A stretch of DNA of 6,783 nt from Chloroflexota bacterium (lineage in GTDB: Bacteria; Chloroflexota; Anaerolineae; J102). The translations under genes and the position numbers were made by a program. This document shows positions 1-5,993 of the stretch, piece after piece. The notes below the pieces were generated by a model. It was not told the origin of the DNA. It worked only from the letters and a program-made list of their open reading frames with translations, and made no database searches. The first letter of the stretch is position 1. Each line of letters begins with the position of its first letter. The DNA is taken from the NCBI GenBank assembly GCA_024276255.1, contig JAJRXO010000528.1:1-6783 (forward strand), given 5' to 3'.

Positions 1-1887
1 CAGGCCGATGACTGCTTCCAGGCCCAGGCCGCCTCCGCCCACCAGGCCGGCGATGATCACCATGGCCAGCACCATCATCACGGTCTGGTTGATGCCCATC
101 ATGATCGATGGCAGGGCCAGAGGCAGCTCAACTTTGGTGAGTATCTGCCAGGAAGTCGATCCGTAGGCATTGGCCGCCTCCAGGATCTCCTTATCGACCC
201 GGCGGATGCCGAGGTTGGTAAGGCGGATGCCGGGGGGCAGGGCATAGAGCACGCTGGCGATCACACCTGGTACGCGACCGATGTTGAAGAGCATGATCAC
301 GGGCACGAGATACACAAAGGGTGGGATGGTCTGCAGGAAGTCAAGACCTGGTCGCAGGATGGTTTCGAATCGATCACTTTTAGCGGCCAGGATGCCAACA
401 GGAATGGCAATGAGAATGGAGAGCATCACGGCGACAATGACCTGACTCAGGGTGTCCATGCTTTCATCCCACATGCTGAGGAAGCCCATCAGCAACATGC
501 CGATGATGGTGCCCAGGCCAAGCTGCCAGCCACTGGCGCGAGTGGCAATGAAGGCTGCGAGCAGGATCGTGACCGGCCACGGCAGGCCGTTGGTGAAGAA
601 GTCCCGCAAGGGAGAGAGCACCGAGATGGTGAGGAAATCGCTGAAGGGGCCGGTTCCCAGGCTGGTGCCACCGATCTCGTATAGATTGTCGCGCATCCAG
701 CGTACAGCCGCATCGACAGGCGAGGCGATGGAGAGTTGCAGGGCTGAGGGGAAAGTGCGCAGGTCATTGACATAATATTGCCAGAAAAGTGTAACCAGGA
801 TCAGCCCCAGGCTGAGCAGCAGATAGGCGTGACGGCGCAGGAAGGGCGGGAATTTGGCCTTCAGCCAGGCCCAGTCATCCTGATCAAAGCTGCGCGAGCG
901 GCGTTGGGCCACATCGGCCCTGGTGAGGGCGTAGCTAAGGCGGTCGAGCATGACGGCCATGAGCACGATGGCGAAACCGGCTTCGAAGGCCTGGCCAACG
1001 CGCAGTCGTTGCAGGCCCACCAGCACTTCGCGGCCCAGGCCTCCGGCGCCGATCAGGGCCGCGATCACCACGATGCCCAGCGCCATCATGATGGTCTGAT
1101 TGACGCCGGCCATGATGGTGGGGATGGCCAGGGGGATCTGCACGTCGAACAGGATCTGGCGGGAGGTGGCGCCGAATGAACGCGCGGCTTCGATGGTGCT
1201 CTTGGAAACCTGGCGGATGCCGAGGTTGGTCAGGCGAATGGCGGGCGGCAGGGCGTAGATAACAGTAGCGATGACGCTGGGGACGCGGGCAATGCCAAAG
1301 AACAGTAGCACCGGGATGAGATACACAAAGGCGGGCATGGTCTGCATGGCGTCGAGAAAGGGCCTGAGGATGGCGTCGAAGCGATCGCTGCGCGCCGCCC
1401 AGATGCCCAGAGGGATGCCCAGCACCAGGGAGATGAATACGGAAACCACCATCAGAGCCAGGGTTTGCAGGCTCTCGCTCCACAGGTCCATGACGCCCAT
1501 GAGCAGCAGGCTGAGCCCGGCCGTCAGGGCCAGTTTCCAGCCGCCCAGCTTGTGCCCCAGCAGGGCCGTGCCTAACACCGTGAGCGGCCAGGGCAACCAC
1601 AGCAGGAAGTCTTCGATACGGCGAATGCCCCAGTCGATGCCGGCGCTGAGGGGGTCGAAGAACCAGATGAACAGCCAGTGCGTGTTGCGATGGCCGATCA
1701 CCCAGCTGCGAAAGGCATCGATGGGCTCCCTCAAGTGGAAGTTCCAGGATTCGGGGAAGTTGATGTCCGGGCCCTGCCATGCTCGCAGTGCCAGCCACAG
1801 CAGGGCGATGGCCAGCAATGCCAGCCACTCGCGGTGGCGGAGGATGAAGCTCGACCAGGGTCGGGGCTGCTGTTGCATGCGCGACAT
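1..1887 (-). CDS. proW: Tandem-duplicated ProW-like ABC importer permease (partial, runs off left edge)
   Basis: Membrane subunit of a glycine betaine/proline (quaternary amine) ABC importer of the ProW/OpuAB type. The frame is open from the ATG at 1887 to base 1 (629 codons) with no stop, so the C-terminus lies outside the window. Two complete permease units lie in tandem. The first has hydrophobic segments near residues 21-36, 94-133, 142-162, 184-210 and 254-285, with an EAA loop near 232-253 (EAARSFGATSRQILFDVQIP). The second repeats this exactly 337 residues later, with its EAA loop near 569-590 (EAANAYGSTSWQILTKVELP). Both halves carry the strings IRLTNLGIR and FVYL, and a glycine-rich GGLG. 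E. coli ProW has one such unit in about 354 residues. The start is chosen because GGAGG lies 9 bases upstream, inside the end of the ATPase gene, whose stop is one base away: translational coupling is likely. The two EAA loops suggest one chain supplies both halves of the translocation pore (inference). A fused substrate-binding domain beyond the edge cannot be excluded. Confidence 0.93.
   Translation of the reverse strand, partial: MSRMQQQPRPWSSFILRHREWLALLAIALLWLALRAWQGPDINFPESWNFHLREPIDAFRSWVIGHRNTHWLFIWFFDPLSAGIDWGIRRIEDFLLWLPWPLTVLGTALLGHKLGGWKLALTAGLSLLLMGVMDLWSESLQTLALMVVSVFISLVLGIPLGIWAARSDRFDAILRPFLDAMQTMPAFVYLIPVLLFFGIARVPSVIATVIYALPPAIRLTNLGIRQVSKSTIEAARSFGATSRQILFDVQIPLAIPTIMAGVNQTIMMALGIVVIAALIGAGGLGREVLVGLQRLRVGQAFEAGFAIVLMAVMLDRLSYALTRADVAQRRSRSFDQDDWAWLKAKFPPFLRRHAYLLLSLGLILVTLFWQYYVNDLRTFPSALQLSIASPVDAAVRWMRDNLYEIGGTSLGTGPFSDFLTISVLSPLRDFFTNGLPWPVTILLAAFIATRASGWQLGLGTIIGMLLMGFLSMWDESMDTLSQVIVAVMLSILIAIPVGILAAKSDRFETILRPGLDFLQTIPPFVYLVPVIMLFNIGRVPGVIASVLYALPPGIRLTNLGIRRVDKEILEAANAYGSTSWQILTKVELPLALPSIMMGINQTVMMVLAMVIIAGLVGGGGLGLEAVIGL
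7..453 (-). repeat. Second copy of the internal permease duplication (residues ~479-627)
   Basis: Partner of the segment at 1018-1464. The matching blocks include LPP.IRLTNLGIR, SDRF..ILRP and MM.L with a following glycine-rich turn. The divergence at DNA level shows that the duplication is not recent. Confidence 0.85.
1018..1464 (-). repeat. First copy of the internal permease duplication (residues ~142-290)
   Basis: Codes for the core transmembrane region and EAA loop of the first permease unit. It aligns without gaps to the segment 1011 bases (337 codons) further along the gene. By eye well over half of the residues are identical, and short DNA stretches such as gatacacaaag (starting at 1320 and at 309) are also kept, which points to duplication of one ancestral gene. 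Confidence 0.85.
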
Positions 1888-1888
1888 G

Positions 1889-2935
1889 TCAGCTCACCTC
1901 CAGCCCGGCCAGCGCCAGCATCAATCGTCGTCGACTGATCACACCCAACAACTCACCGTCGCTTCGACGCACGGCGAGCCGCGAGTCGCGCTCCGCAGCG
2001 ATAGGCACAAGCTCTTGTAGCGTGGTTTCGGGTTCCACACTGGGGTAATCCTGGGGTGTATCGTCGGCCTGAACACCGCGCATGATGGCGACCGCCGTTA
2101 CCACGTGAGAGCGCGGCACGTCTTCGGTGAAGTCTCGCACGTAATCGTTGGCCGGGTGCAGGATCACGTTCTGGGGGTTGCCCATCTGCACCACTTCTCC
2201 GTCTTTCATGATGGCGAGATAGTCGGCCAGCTTGATGGCTTCCAGAAAGTCGTGGGTGATGAAGATGATGGTTTTCTTCATCATGTTCTGCAGCCGCAGG
2301 AGCTCATCCTGCATTTCCCGGCGAATGAGCGGGTCGAGGGCGCTGAAGGGCTCATCAAAAATGAGTATTTCCGGATCGACGGCAAGCGCCCGCGCCAGGC
2401 CGACACGCTGCTGCATGCCGCCGCTGAGTTCGCCGGGGTAGTAATTATCCCAGCCCTTCAGGCCCACGAGCTCCAGAACCTCGTGTGCTCGGGCATAGCG
2501 CTTGGTTTTTTCTACGCCCTGCACCTCCAGCCCATAGGCCACGTTGTCAATGACCTTACGATGGGGGAAGAGGCCGAAGTGCTGAAAAACCATGCTCATC
2601 TTCCGCCGACGCAGCTCCCGCAGTTCTTTTTCATCCAGGCGCAACACATCCTGCTGGTCGATGATGACCTTGCCGGCCGTAGGCTCAATCAGACGGGTGA
2701 TGCAGCGCACCAGGGTCGATTTTCCGCTGCCTGAGAGGCCCATGACCACGAATGTTTCACCGGCCTGCACCTCGAAGCTGACGTTTTTCACAGCCAATAC
2801 ATGGCCGGTTTCCTCCAATACCTGGGCTTTGCTGGCGTCCGGGCTCAGGTTGTTCATTACCCGTCGCGGGTGTGGCCCAAACACTTTCCAGAGATTGCTG
2901 CAGATGACTTTGGGGGTTGCTTGTGGTGGGGCCAT
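1889..2935 (-). CDS. proV: ProV/OpuAA-type ABC transporter ATP-binding protein
   Basis: Cytoplasmic ATPase that drives the glycine betaine/proline-type importer whose permease follows directly. It has 348 residues. The N-terminal stretch SNLWKVFG is typical of the ProV group. Walker A is GLSGSGKST (66-74), the Q-loop glutamine is Q118, the ABC signature is LSGGMQQR (170-177), Walker B is ILIFDEP (190-196), the D-loop is SALD (198-201) and the switch histidine is H228 (ITHD). The C-terminal part, about 280-345, resembles a single CBS-type segment (LGVISRRRL). E. coli ProV is about 400 residues with a paired CBS module, so the regulatory tail here is shorter and may sense ionic strength differently or not at all. 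In the family, CBS modules tune transport to osmotic or ionic conditions. The ATG at 2935 has AAAGGA eight bases upstream. The stop TGA lies one base before the permease ATG, which implies an operon. The substrate (betaine, carnitine, choline or proline) cannot be read from the ATPase. Confidence 0.95.
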   Translation of the reverse strand: MAPPQATPKVICSNLWKVFGPHPRRVMNNLSPDASKAQVLEETGHVLAVKNVSFEVQAGETFVVMGLSGSGKSTLVRCITRLIEPTAGKVIIDQQDVLRLDEKELRELRRRKMSMVFQHFGLFPHRKVIDNVAYGLEVQGVEKTKRYARAHEVLELVGLKGWDNYYPGELSGGMQQRVGLARALAVDPEILIFDEPFSALDPLIRREMQDELLRLQNMMKKTIIFITHDFLEAIKLADYLAIMKDGEVVQMGNPQNVILHPANDYVRDFTEDVPRSHVVTAVAIMRGVQADDTPQDYPSVEPETTLQELVPIAAERDSRLAVRRSDGELLGVISRRRLMLALAGLEVS

Positions 2936-3083
2936 GCGGTGTTCCTTTCAAATGAGTTATGGGTGTTGTTCGATAGATGCTTCTGGTTATGCGGTTAAAA
3001 CAAAAGGGAGACGCGTGGCGCCTCCCCCTTGCGGATGGGTGTGGGAATGTTGGTGGCAGGAGCTAAGTTGCCCGGATGCATAA
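2936..3083 (-). other. Intergenic region between fumarase beta and ProV
   Basis: A 148-base gap containing the intrinsic terminator of the upstream gene pair and the ribosome binding site of the ATPase gene. Any promoter for the transporter genes must lie in the roughly 60 bases after the terminator. The best hexamers I find there, on the minus strand, are TTAACC and TATCGA 17 bases apart, which is a weak match (4/6 and 3/6). I do not call it as a promoter. Confidence 0.5.
2997..3026 (-). terminator. Intrinsic terminator after the fumarase genes
   Basis: Read on the minus strand, the stem is GGGAG G CGC, loop CAC, then GCG T CTCCC, giving a nine-pair stem with one G-U pair. It is followed at once by TTTTGTTTT. 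This is a textbook rho-independent terminator about 58 bases after the beta-subunit stop codon. It separates the fumarase transcript from the ABC transporter genes. Confidence 0.85.
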
Positions 3084-3695
3084 TCAGGCCAGGAGTTTCG
3101 CCAGTTTTTCTTTTGACTGCGCCTCGACCGTGTCATGAATGCTGGTGCCATGACTGTCCATGGTGACGACGACCGGGAAATCTTCTACCCGGATCACCCA
3201 CATGGCTTCGGGCACGCCGAACTCCAGTTTGTGAACGGCGAGCACTTCCTTGACCGAGCGGGCTATCAGGCTGGCTGCCCCGCCGATGGCATGGAAATAC
3301 ACGGCTGGCTGCTGCACACAGGCCTGCAAGGTGCGCTCCTTCATGCCGCCCTTGCCAATCACGCCCTTGAGATTGAAGTAGCGGATGACATCGGCCTGAT
3401 ACACTTCTTCCCGGATGCTGGTGGTGGGGCCGGCAGCCACAAATGTCCAGCTGCCGTCGTCGTTCTTTTTCACCACGGGGCCGCAATGGTAGATCACGCC
3501 GCCATCGAACAGGCGCTTGAGCTCGTCATGGAATGGTTTTTCTTCGGCGCTGACCGAGTTTTTGATAAAGTGTTCGATCAGGAATTTGTGGGCAGTGTCG
3601 CGACCGGTGACGATCACGCCGCTGAGCAATACAGTATCACCGGCCTTCAGGGCCCGGATCTCTTCATCGGAAATGGGAGTGGTGAGCTTAATCAT
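3084..3695 (-). CDS. Class I fumarate hydratase / tartrate dehydratase, beta subunit
   Basis: Second subunit (203 residues) of a two-subunit [4Fe-4S] hydro-lyase (FumA C-terminal/TtdB family), probably interconverting fumarate and (S)-malate in the cytoplasm. Conserved blocks in order: LTTPIS (4-9), LSGVIVTGRDTAHK (24-37), YHCGP (69-73), AAGPTTSIRE (87-96), GKGGM (114-118), AIGGAA (136-141) and the closing EAMW...FPV.V..D..G (163-183). In the characterised Leishmania enzyme the Arg of the GRD block, the Thr and Arg of GPTTS.R and the Lys of GKGG contact substrate; all are present here (R32, T91 or T92, R95, K115). The ATG at 3695 is preceded by GGAGG six bases upstream and overlaps the alpha stop (ATGATTAA), so translation is coupled. 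The same frame stays open upstream to about 4070, but that stretch lies over the alpha gene and is not part of this protein. Tartrate dehydratase activity is the main alternative. Confidence 0.93.
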   Translation of the reverse strand: MIKLTTPISDEEIRALKAGDTVLLSGVIVTGRDTAHKFLIEHFIKNSVSAEEKPFHDELKRLFDGGVIYHCGPVVKKNDDGSWTFVAAGPTTSIREEVYQADVIRYFNLKGVIGKGGMKERTLQACVQQPAVYFHAIGGAASLIARSVKEVLAVHKLEFGVPEAMWVIRVEDFPVVVTMDSHGTSIHDTVEAQSKEKLAKLLA

Positions 3696-4584
3696 ACGAA
3701 ACCTCCACAGCATCGTTGTGAAGCTGCACATCCATATGCGCCCGGCGATTGGCCCAGCACATGTAGGCGATCGAGACAAAGTACGAGGCGGGCAGGCGAT
3801 GCAGGGTGTTGATCTTGGTGCTGAGCACGGTGGTTTTGCCGCCGAAGCCCATAGGCCCGATGCCCAGTTCGTTGGCTTCCTGGTGAATACGTTCTTCCAG
3901 CGCGGCCAGCTCGGGGTTGGGATTGCTGTCGTCCAGCGGCCGCAGCAGTTGCTGTTTGGATTTGATGTACGACTGCCCGCGGTCGCCGCCAATGGCCACG
4001 CCCAGCACGCCCGGGGCGCACCCCTTGCCCTGCGCCTGGAAGACAGCATCCAGCACCACCCGGCGCACACCTTCCAGATCCCGTCCGGCCTTGAGGCGGG
4101 CGTTGGGCAGCTTGTACTGCGTGCTGACGTTTTCGCAGCCTCCCCCTTTCAGCAAAAGGTCCACATGCACCTTGTCTTCATCCCATTCGTGAAAATGCAT
4201 GGTGGGAAAGTCAATGCCGGTGTTGTTGCCGCTGTTCTCGCCGGTGAGGCTGTCGACGGCGTTGGGGCGCAGGTAGGAGCGATCGGTGGCGATAGCAGCA
4301 GCCCGGCGGATGCTATCGGCCAGCTTGCGGGTGGAAACGCCCAACGGATAATAGATTTCAAAGATGGGCGTGCCCGTGTCCTGGCATATGGGCGTGCTGT
4401 TATCACGCGCTATTTCGATGTTGCGCAGGATCGTATCCAGCGCGCCTTCGGCTGCGGAGCCGGGTTCTTCTTTGTCTTTTGCCCTGGCCAGAGCCTGGCG
4501 CATGTCATCGGGCAGAATGGTGGACGCCCGGCGGAACAATTCCACAAAATGGTCGGTGAGATCGACCTCGTTCAATCGGTTCAT
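3688..4584 (-). CDS. Class I fumarate hydratase / tartrate dehydratase, alpha subunit
   Basis: Iron-sulfur subunit (298 residues) of the same hydro-lyase. The three expected cluster cysteines are visible: C68 in ICQDTGTP, C189 in GKGCAPGVLG and C276 in AYMCWANRR. GGGCEN (147-152) and GENSGNNTG (115-123) are also typical family blocks. A complete set of cysteines argues for an active, oxygen-sensitive [4Fe-4S] enzyme. CQDTGTPIF reads more like fumarase than like E. coli TtdA (CQDTGEIMF, from memory), so fumarase is preferred. At the position 12 residues before C276, where TtdA and class I fumarases carry a histidine, this protein has L264; a histidine sits at 262 within LHRLPASYF. This may be a subfamily trait. 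The ATG at 4584 is chosen because GGAGG lies nine bases upstream; a GTG at 4653 would add a 23-residue tail with no ribosome binding site. It overlaps the beta subunit by 8 bp. Confidence 0.93.
   Translation of the reverse strand: MNRLNEVDLTDHFVELFRRASTILPDDMRQALARAKDKEEPGSAAEGALDTILRNIEIARDNSTPICQDTGTPIFEIYYPLGVSTRKLADSIRRAAAIATDRSYLRPNAVDSLTGENSGNNTGIDFPTMHFHEWDEDKVHVDLLLKGGGCENVSTQYKLPNARLKAGRDLEGVRRVVLDAVFQAQGKGCAPGVLGVAIGGDRGQSYIKSKQQLLRPLDDSNPNPELAALEERIHQEANELGIGPMGFGGKTTVLSTKINTLHRLPASYFVSIAYMCWANRRAHMDVQLHNDAVEVSYD
3699..3710 (-). promoter_or_regulatory. Ribosome binding site of fumarase beta
   Basis: The minus strand reads CTGTGGAGGTTT, with GGAGG six bases before the ATG at 3695. 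It lies inside the last codons of the alpha gene and fixes the internal start of the beta subunit. Confidence 0.75.
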
Positions 4585-4590
4585 GTTATC

Positions 4591-4602
4591 AAACCTCCAC
4601 AG
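4591..4602 (-). promoter_or_regulatory. Ribosome binding site of fumarase alpha (12-base sequence shared with beta)
   Basis: The minus strand reads CTGTGGAGGTTT, with GGAGG nine bases before the ATG at 4584. This decides the start over the upstream GTG at 4653. The identical 12 bases occur at 3699-3710 before the beta ATG. Confidence 0.7.
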
Positions 4603-4665
4603 TGAGATTGCGAAAGCGAGGAGGACGGGACGGGGGCCAAACCTGTCGACCACGCAGGTGCTTTA

Positions 4666-4674
4666 ATCATACCA
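4666..4674 (-). promoter_or_regulatory. Candidate extended -10 promoter for the fumarase genes
   Basis: The minus strand reads TGGTATGAT, matching the extended -10 pattern TGnTATAAT with five of six hexamer bases. No good -35 lies at 16-18 bases (TTTACG lies 20 bases upstream), as extended -10 promoters tolerate. Transcription would start near 4659, leaving a leader of about 75 bases before the alpha ATG. Confidence 0.4.
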
Positions 4675-4715
4675 CCAATGGCTGGGAATAGCGTAAAGCA
4701 GGGAGGGCCAGAGGG

Positions 4716-5888
4716 TTATTTTCCCACTGCGAAGGCTCGTTGATACACCTTGACATAACCATCATAATAAATGTCGCGCGGGTTGCCGATTGTCTGCGGA
4801 TCTTTGACGGCCAGTTCCGCCAGCAGGGGGATTTGATCTTCGCTGAAGCCAAGTTGCTGCAGGGAAGGGATCTCGACATCCTCGGTGAGGCGATAAACCG
4901 CTTCTACTGCCTTTTCAGCCGCCTGCCAGATGCTCAGGCCGCGCACGTCTTCGCCCAGGGCCACGGCGATGCGGGCGAATTTCTGGGGCTCGCCGATGAA
5001 GTTATATTCCATCACCGGCCCCAGCAGGCGGGCCGTAATGGCGCCATGCGGGCAGTTGACCACGCCACCGGCCGTCTGGCTCATGGCATGGGCAGCGCCA
5101 GCGCTATCAGTGCCGTAGGCCAGGCCTCCCAACATGGCGGCCATGCTCATCTTATAGCGGGCTTCCTTGTTGTGTCCCTGCGCAAAGGCCACGCGCAGAT
5201 ACTGGCCCACATATTCCATGGCCAGCAGGGCAACGGCATCGGTAAAGGGCTGAGCAAAGGCCATGGTGTAGCATTCGATGGCATGGGCCAGCGCATCCAT
5301 ACCCGTGCCGGCCGTGACATGCGCCGGCAGATTAATGGTGAGCAGGGGGTCGATCAGGGCCACGGTGGCGGCGATAAAGGGCGTGCCACCGATGTTGAAT
5401 TTGATGTGGCGGTTGTGATCGGTGATCACCGACCACAGCGTGGCCTCGCTGCCCGTGCCGGCGGTGGTGGGGATAGCGATCAGGGGGGGGATGGGTTTGG
5501 TGATGGGGTTGGGGTCCGCCCATTCATAGTCTACGGCCGAGCCGCCATGGCTGGCGACCACCCCGATGGCTTTGGCCGTATCCATCGAACTTCCTCCGCC
5601 CAGGCCGATGAGTCCATCGCAACCTTCCTGCTGGAAAAACACAGCCCCACGGTCTACCAGTTCCACAGGCGGATTGGCCTCCACCTGATCGAACATGACA
5701 AAACTAACCCCGCCCCTTTTCAGCACGCCGGCAGCCTCGTCGGCGATACCGGCCTTCACAATGCCAGGATCGGTAACCAACATGGGGCGTTTGATACCCA
5801 ACGCTTTCACTTCTTCTGCCAGGTTTTCCAGCACACCCAGGCCGTGTTTGAACGCGGTGGGTGTTTGATACGCTTGAAACGGAACCAT
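4716..5888 (-). CDS. Iron-containing (group III) alcohol dehydrogenase
   Basis: NAD(P)-dependent Fe-ADH family protein (390 residues from the chosen start) that would interconvert an alcohol and an aldehyde or ketone in the cytoplasm. Numbering from the upstream ATG at 5900 (add 4): the nucleotide-binding GLGGGSSMDTAK is at 99-110, PTTAGTGSE at 144-152, and the metal ligands by analogy with E. coli FucO are D202 and H206 (GMDALAHAIE), H271 (AHAMSQ) and H285 (CPHG). All four are present, so the metal site looks intact. FucO has a further conserved histidine (H267) four residues after the third ligand; here that position is Gln275. Length is normal for the family. The ATG at 5888 is preferred because GGAGG lies five bases before it, whereas the ATG at 5900 has no ribosome binding site. 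It is transcribed divergently from the GntR regulator and is its most likely target. Substrate is unknown: short-chain alcohols, 1,3-propanediol, lactaldehyde, 4-hydroxybutyrate and sulfoacetaldehyde are all used within the family. Confidence 0.93.
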   Translation of the reverse strand: MVPFQAYQTPTAFKHGLGVLENLAEEVKALGIKRPMLVTDPGIVKAGIADEAAGVLKRGGVSFVMFDQVEANPPVELVDRGAVFFQQEGCDGLIGLGGGSSMDTAKAIGVVASHGGSAVDYEWADPNPITKPIPPLIAIPTTAGTGSEATLWSVITDHNRHIKFNIGGTPFIAATVALIDPLLTINLPAHVTAGTGMDALAHAIECYTMAFAQPFTDAVALLAMEYVGQYLRVAFAQGHNKEARYKMSMAAMLGGLAYGTDSAGAAHAMSQTAGGVVNCPHGAITARLLGPVMEYNFIGEPQKFARIAVALGEDVRGLSIWQAAEKAVEAVYRLTEDVEIPSLQQLGFSEDQIPLLAELAVKDPQTIGNPRDIYYDGYVKVYQRAFAVGK

Positions 5889-5893
5889 CGTTG

Positions 5894-5898
5894 CCTCC
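5894..5898 (-). promoter_or_regulatory. Ribosome binding site deciding the dehydrogenase start
   Basis: The minus strand reads GGAGG, then CAACG, then ATG at 5888. The site lies inside the first codons of the longer reading from 5900, making the downstream ATG the likely true start. Spacing and sequence match the GGAGG sites of the fumarase genes. Confidence 0.7.
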
Positions 5899-5924
5899 AT
5901 TTGAGAACGTAATTGTTTTCGGAT

Positions 5925-5972
5925 GATGGCGATATTGCTGACAACGATAACTCGTGTTACAGTATTGCCATC
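5925..5972. repeat. Long-spaced inverted repeat in the divergent promoter region
   Basis: GATGGCGATA (5925-5934) and TATTGCCATC (5963-5972) are inverted copies with 9 of 10 positions matching, separated by 28 bases. The right arm covers the -35 box of the regulator promoter. It could be a second regulator site or chance. Confidence 0.35.
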
Positions 5973-5984
5973 TGGATATATGAA
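5956..5984 (-). promoter_or_regulatory. Candidate promoter for the alcohol dehydrogenase
   Basis: On the minus strand TTCATA (5984-5979) and TGTAAC (5961-5956) are 17 bases apart, each matching the sigma70 consensus at four of six positions. The -35 overlaps the 5975-5993 inverted repeat, so a repressor bound there would block it. The match is only moderate. Confidence 0.35.
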
Positions 5985-5993
5985 TGATATATC
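5965..5993 (+). promoter_or_regulatory. Sigma70-type promoter for the GntR regulator
   Basis: TTGCCA (5965-5970, five of six to TTGACA) and TATATC (5988-5993, four of six to TATAAT) are separated by 17 bases. The start of transcription would be near 6000, giving a short leader before the ATG at 6027. The inverted repeat at 5975-5993 fills the spacer and the -10 box, which suggests autorepression. Confidence 0.6.
5975..5993. promoter_or_regulatory. Perfect inverted repeat, probable operator of the GntR/FCD regulator
   Basis: GATATAT (5975-5981), spacer GAATG, ATATATC (5987-5993): a perfect 7-base inverted repeat. The right arm alone sits in the 10-base palindrome TGATATATCA (5985-5994). GntR/FCD dimers generally bind short palindromes next to their own gene. 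This one overlaps the regulator's -10 and the dehydrogenase's candidate -35, so one bound dimer could control both directions. Assignment to this regulator is inference. Confidence 0.6.

Larger units (their letters stand above)
4585..4715 (-). other. Gap between alcohol dehydrogenase and fumarase alpha
   Basis: A 131-base gap with no coding potential. It holds a candidate extended -10 promoter and the alpha-subunit ribosome binding site. A small imperfect hairpin (ACCTG at 4641-4645 with CAGGT at 4655-4659) has no T-run, so I see no intrinsic terminator after the dehydrogenase; read-through into the fumarase genes is possible. Confidence 0.5.

Noticed and set aside
935..1828. Minus-strand open frame of 297 codons in another frame of the permease gene
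   Set aside because: Its translation is a low-complexity His/Arg/Pro/Gly-rich string. The overlapping frame from 1887 gives a clear membrane permease and stays open to the window edge.
2105..2734. Plus-strand open frame of 209 codons antisense to the ATPase
   Set aside because: It is a shadow of a gene with a complete set of ABC ATPase motifs; it has no motif of its own and no ribosome binding site.
2941..2999. Promoter for the ABC transporter genes (TTAACC-17-TATCGA)
   Set aside because: The matches are only 4/6 and 3/6, no better than chance in a region of this size.
3517..4605. Plus-strand open frame (362 codons) antisense to both fumarase subunits
   Set aside because: The opposite strand encodes unmistakable fumarase motifs. 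The antisense translation shows no family signature.
4585..4653. N-terminal extension of fumarase alpha from a GTG at 4653
   Set aside because: No ribosome binding site precedes it, the extra 23 residues look unlike the family, and the ATG at 4584 has GGAGG at good spacing.
4641..4659. ACCTG/CAGGT hairpin after the alcohol dehydrogenase as a terminator
   Set aside because: The stem is five pairs with a nine-base loop and no following T-run on the minus strand.
4740..5912. Long plus-strand open frame (390 codons) opposite the alcohol dehydrogenase
   Set aside because: It mirrors the dehydrogenase on the other strand, is rich in His/Gly/Gln with no recognisable motif, and has no ribosome binding site. 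GC-rich coding on one strand produces such shadows.
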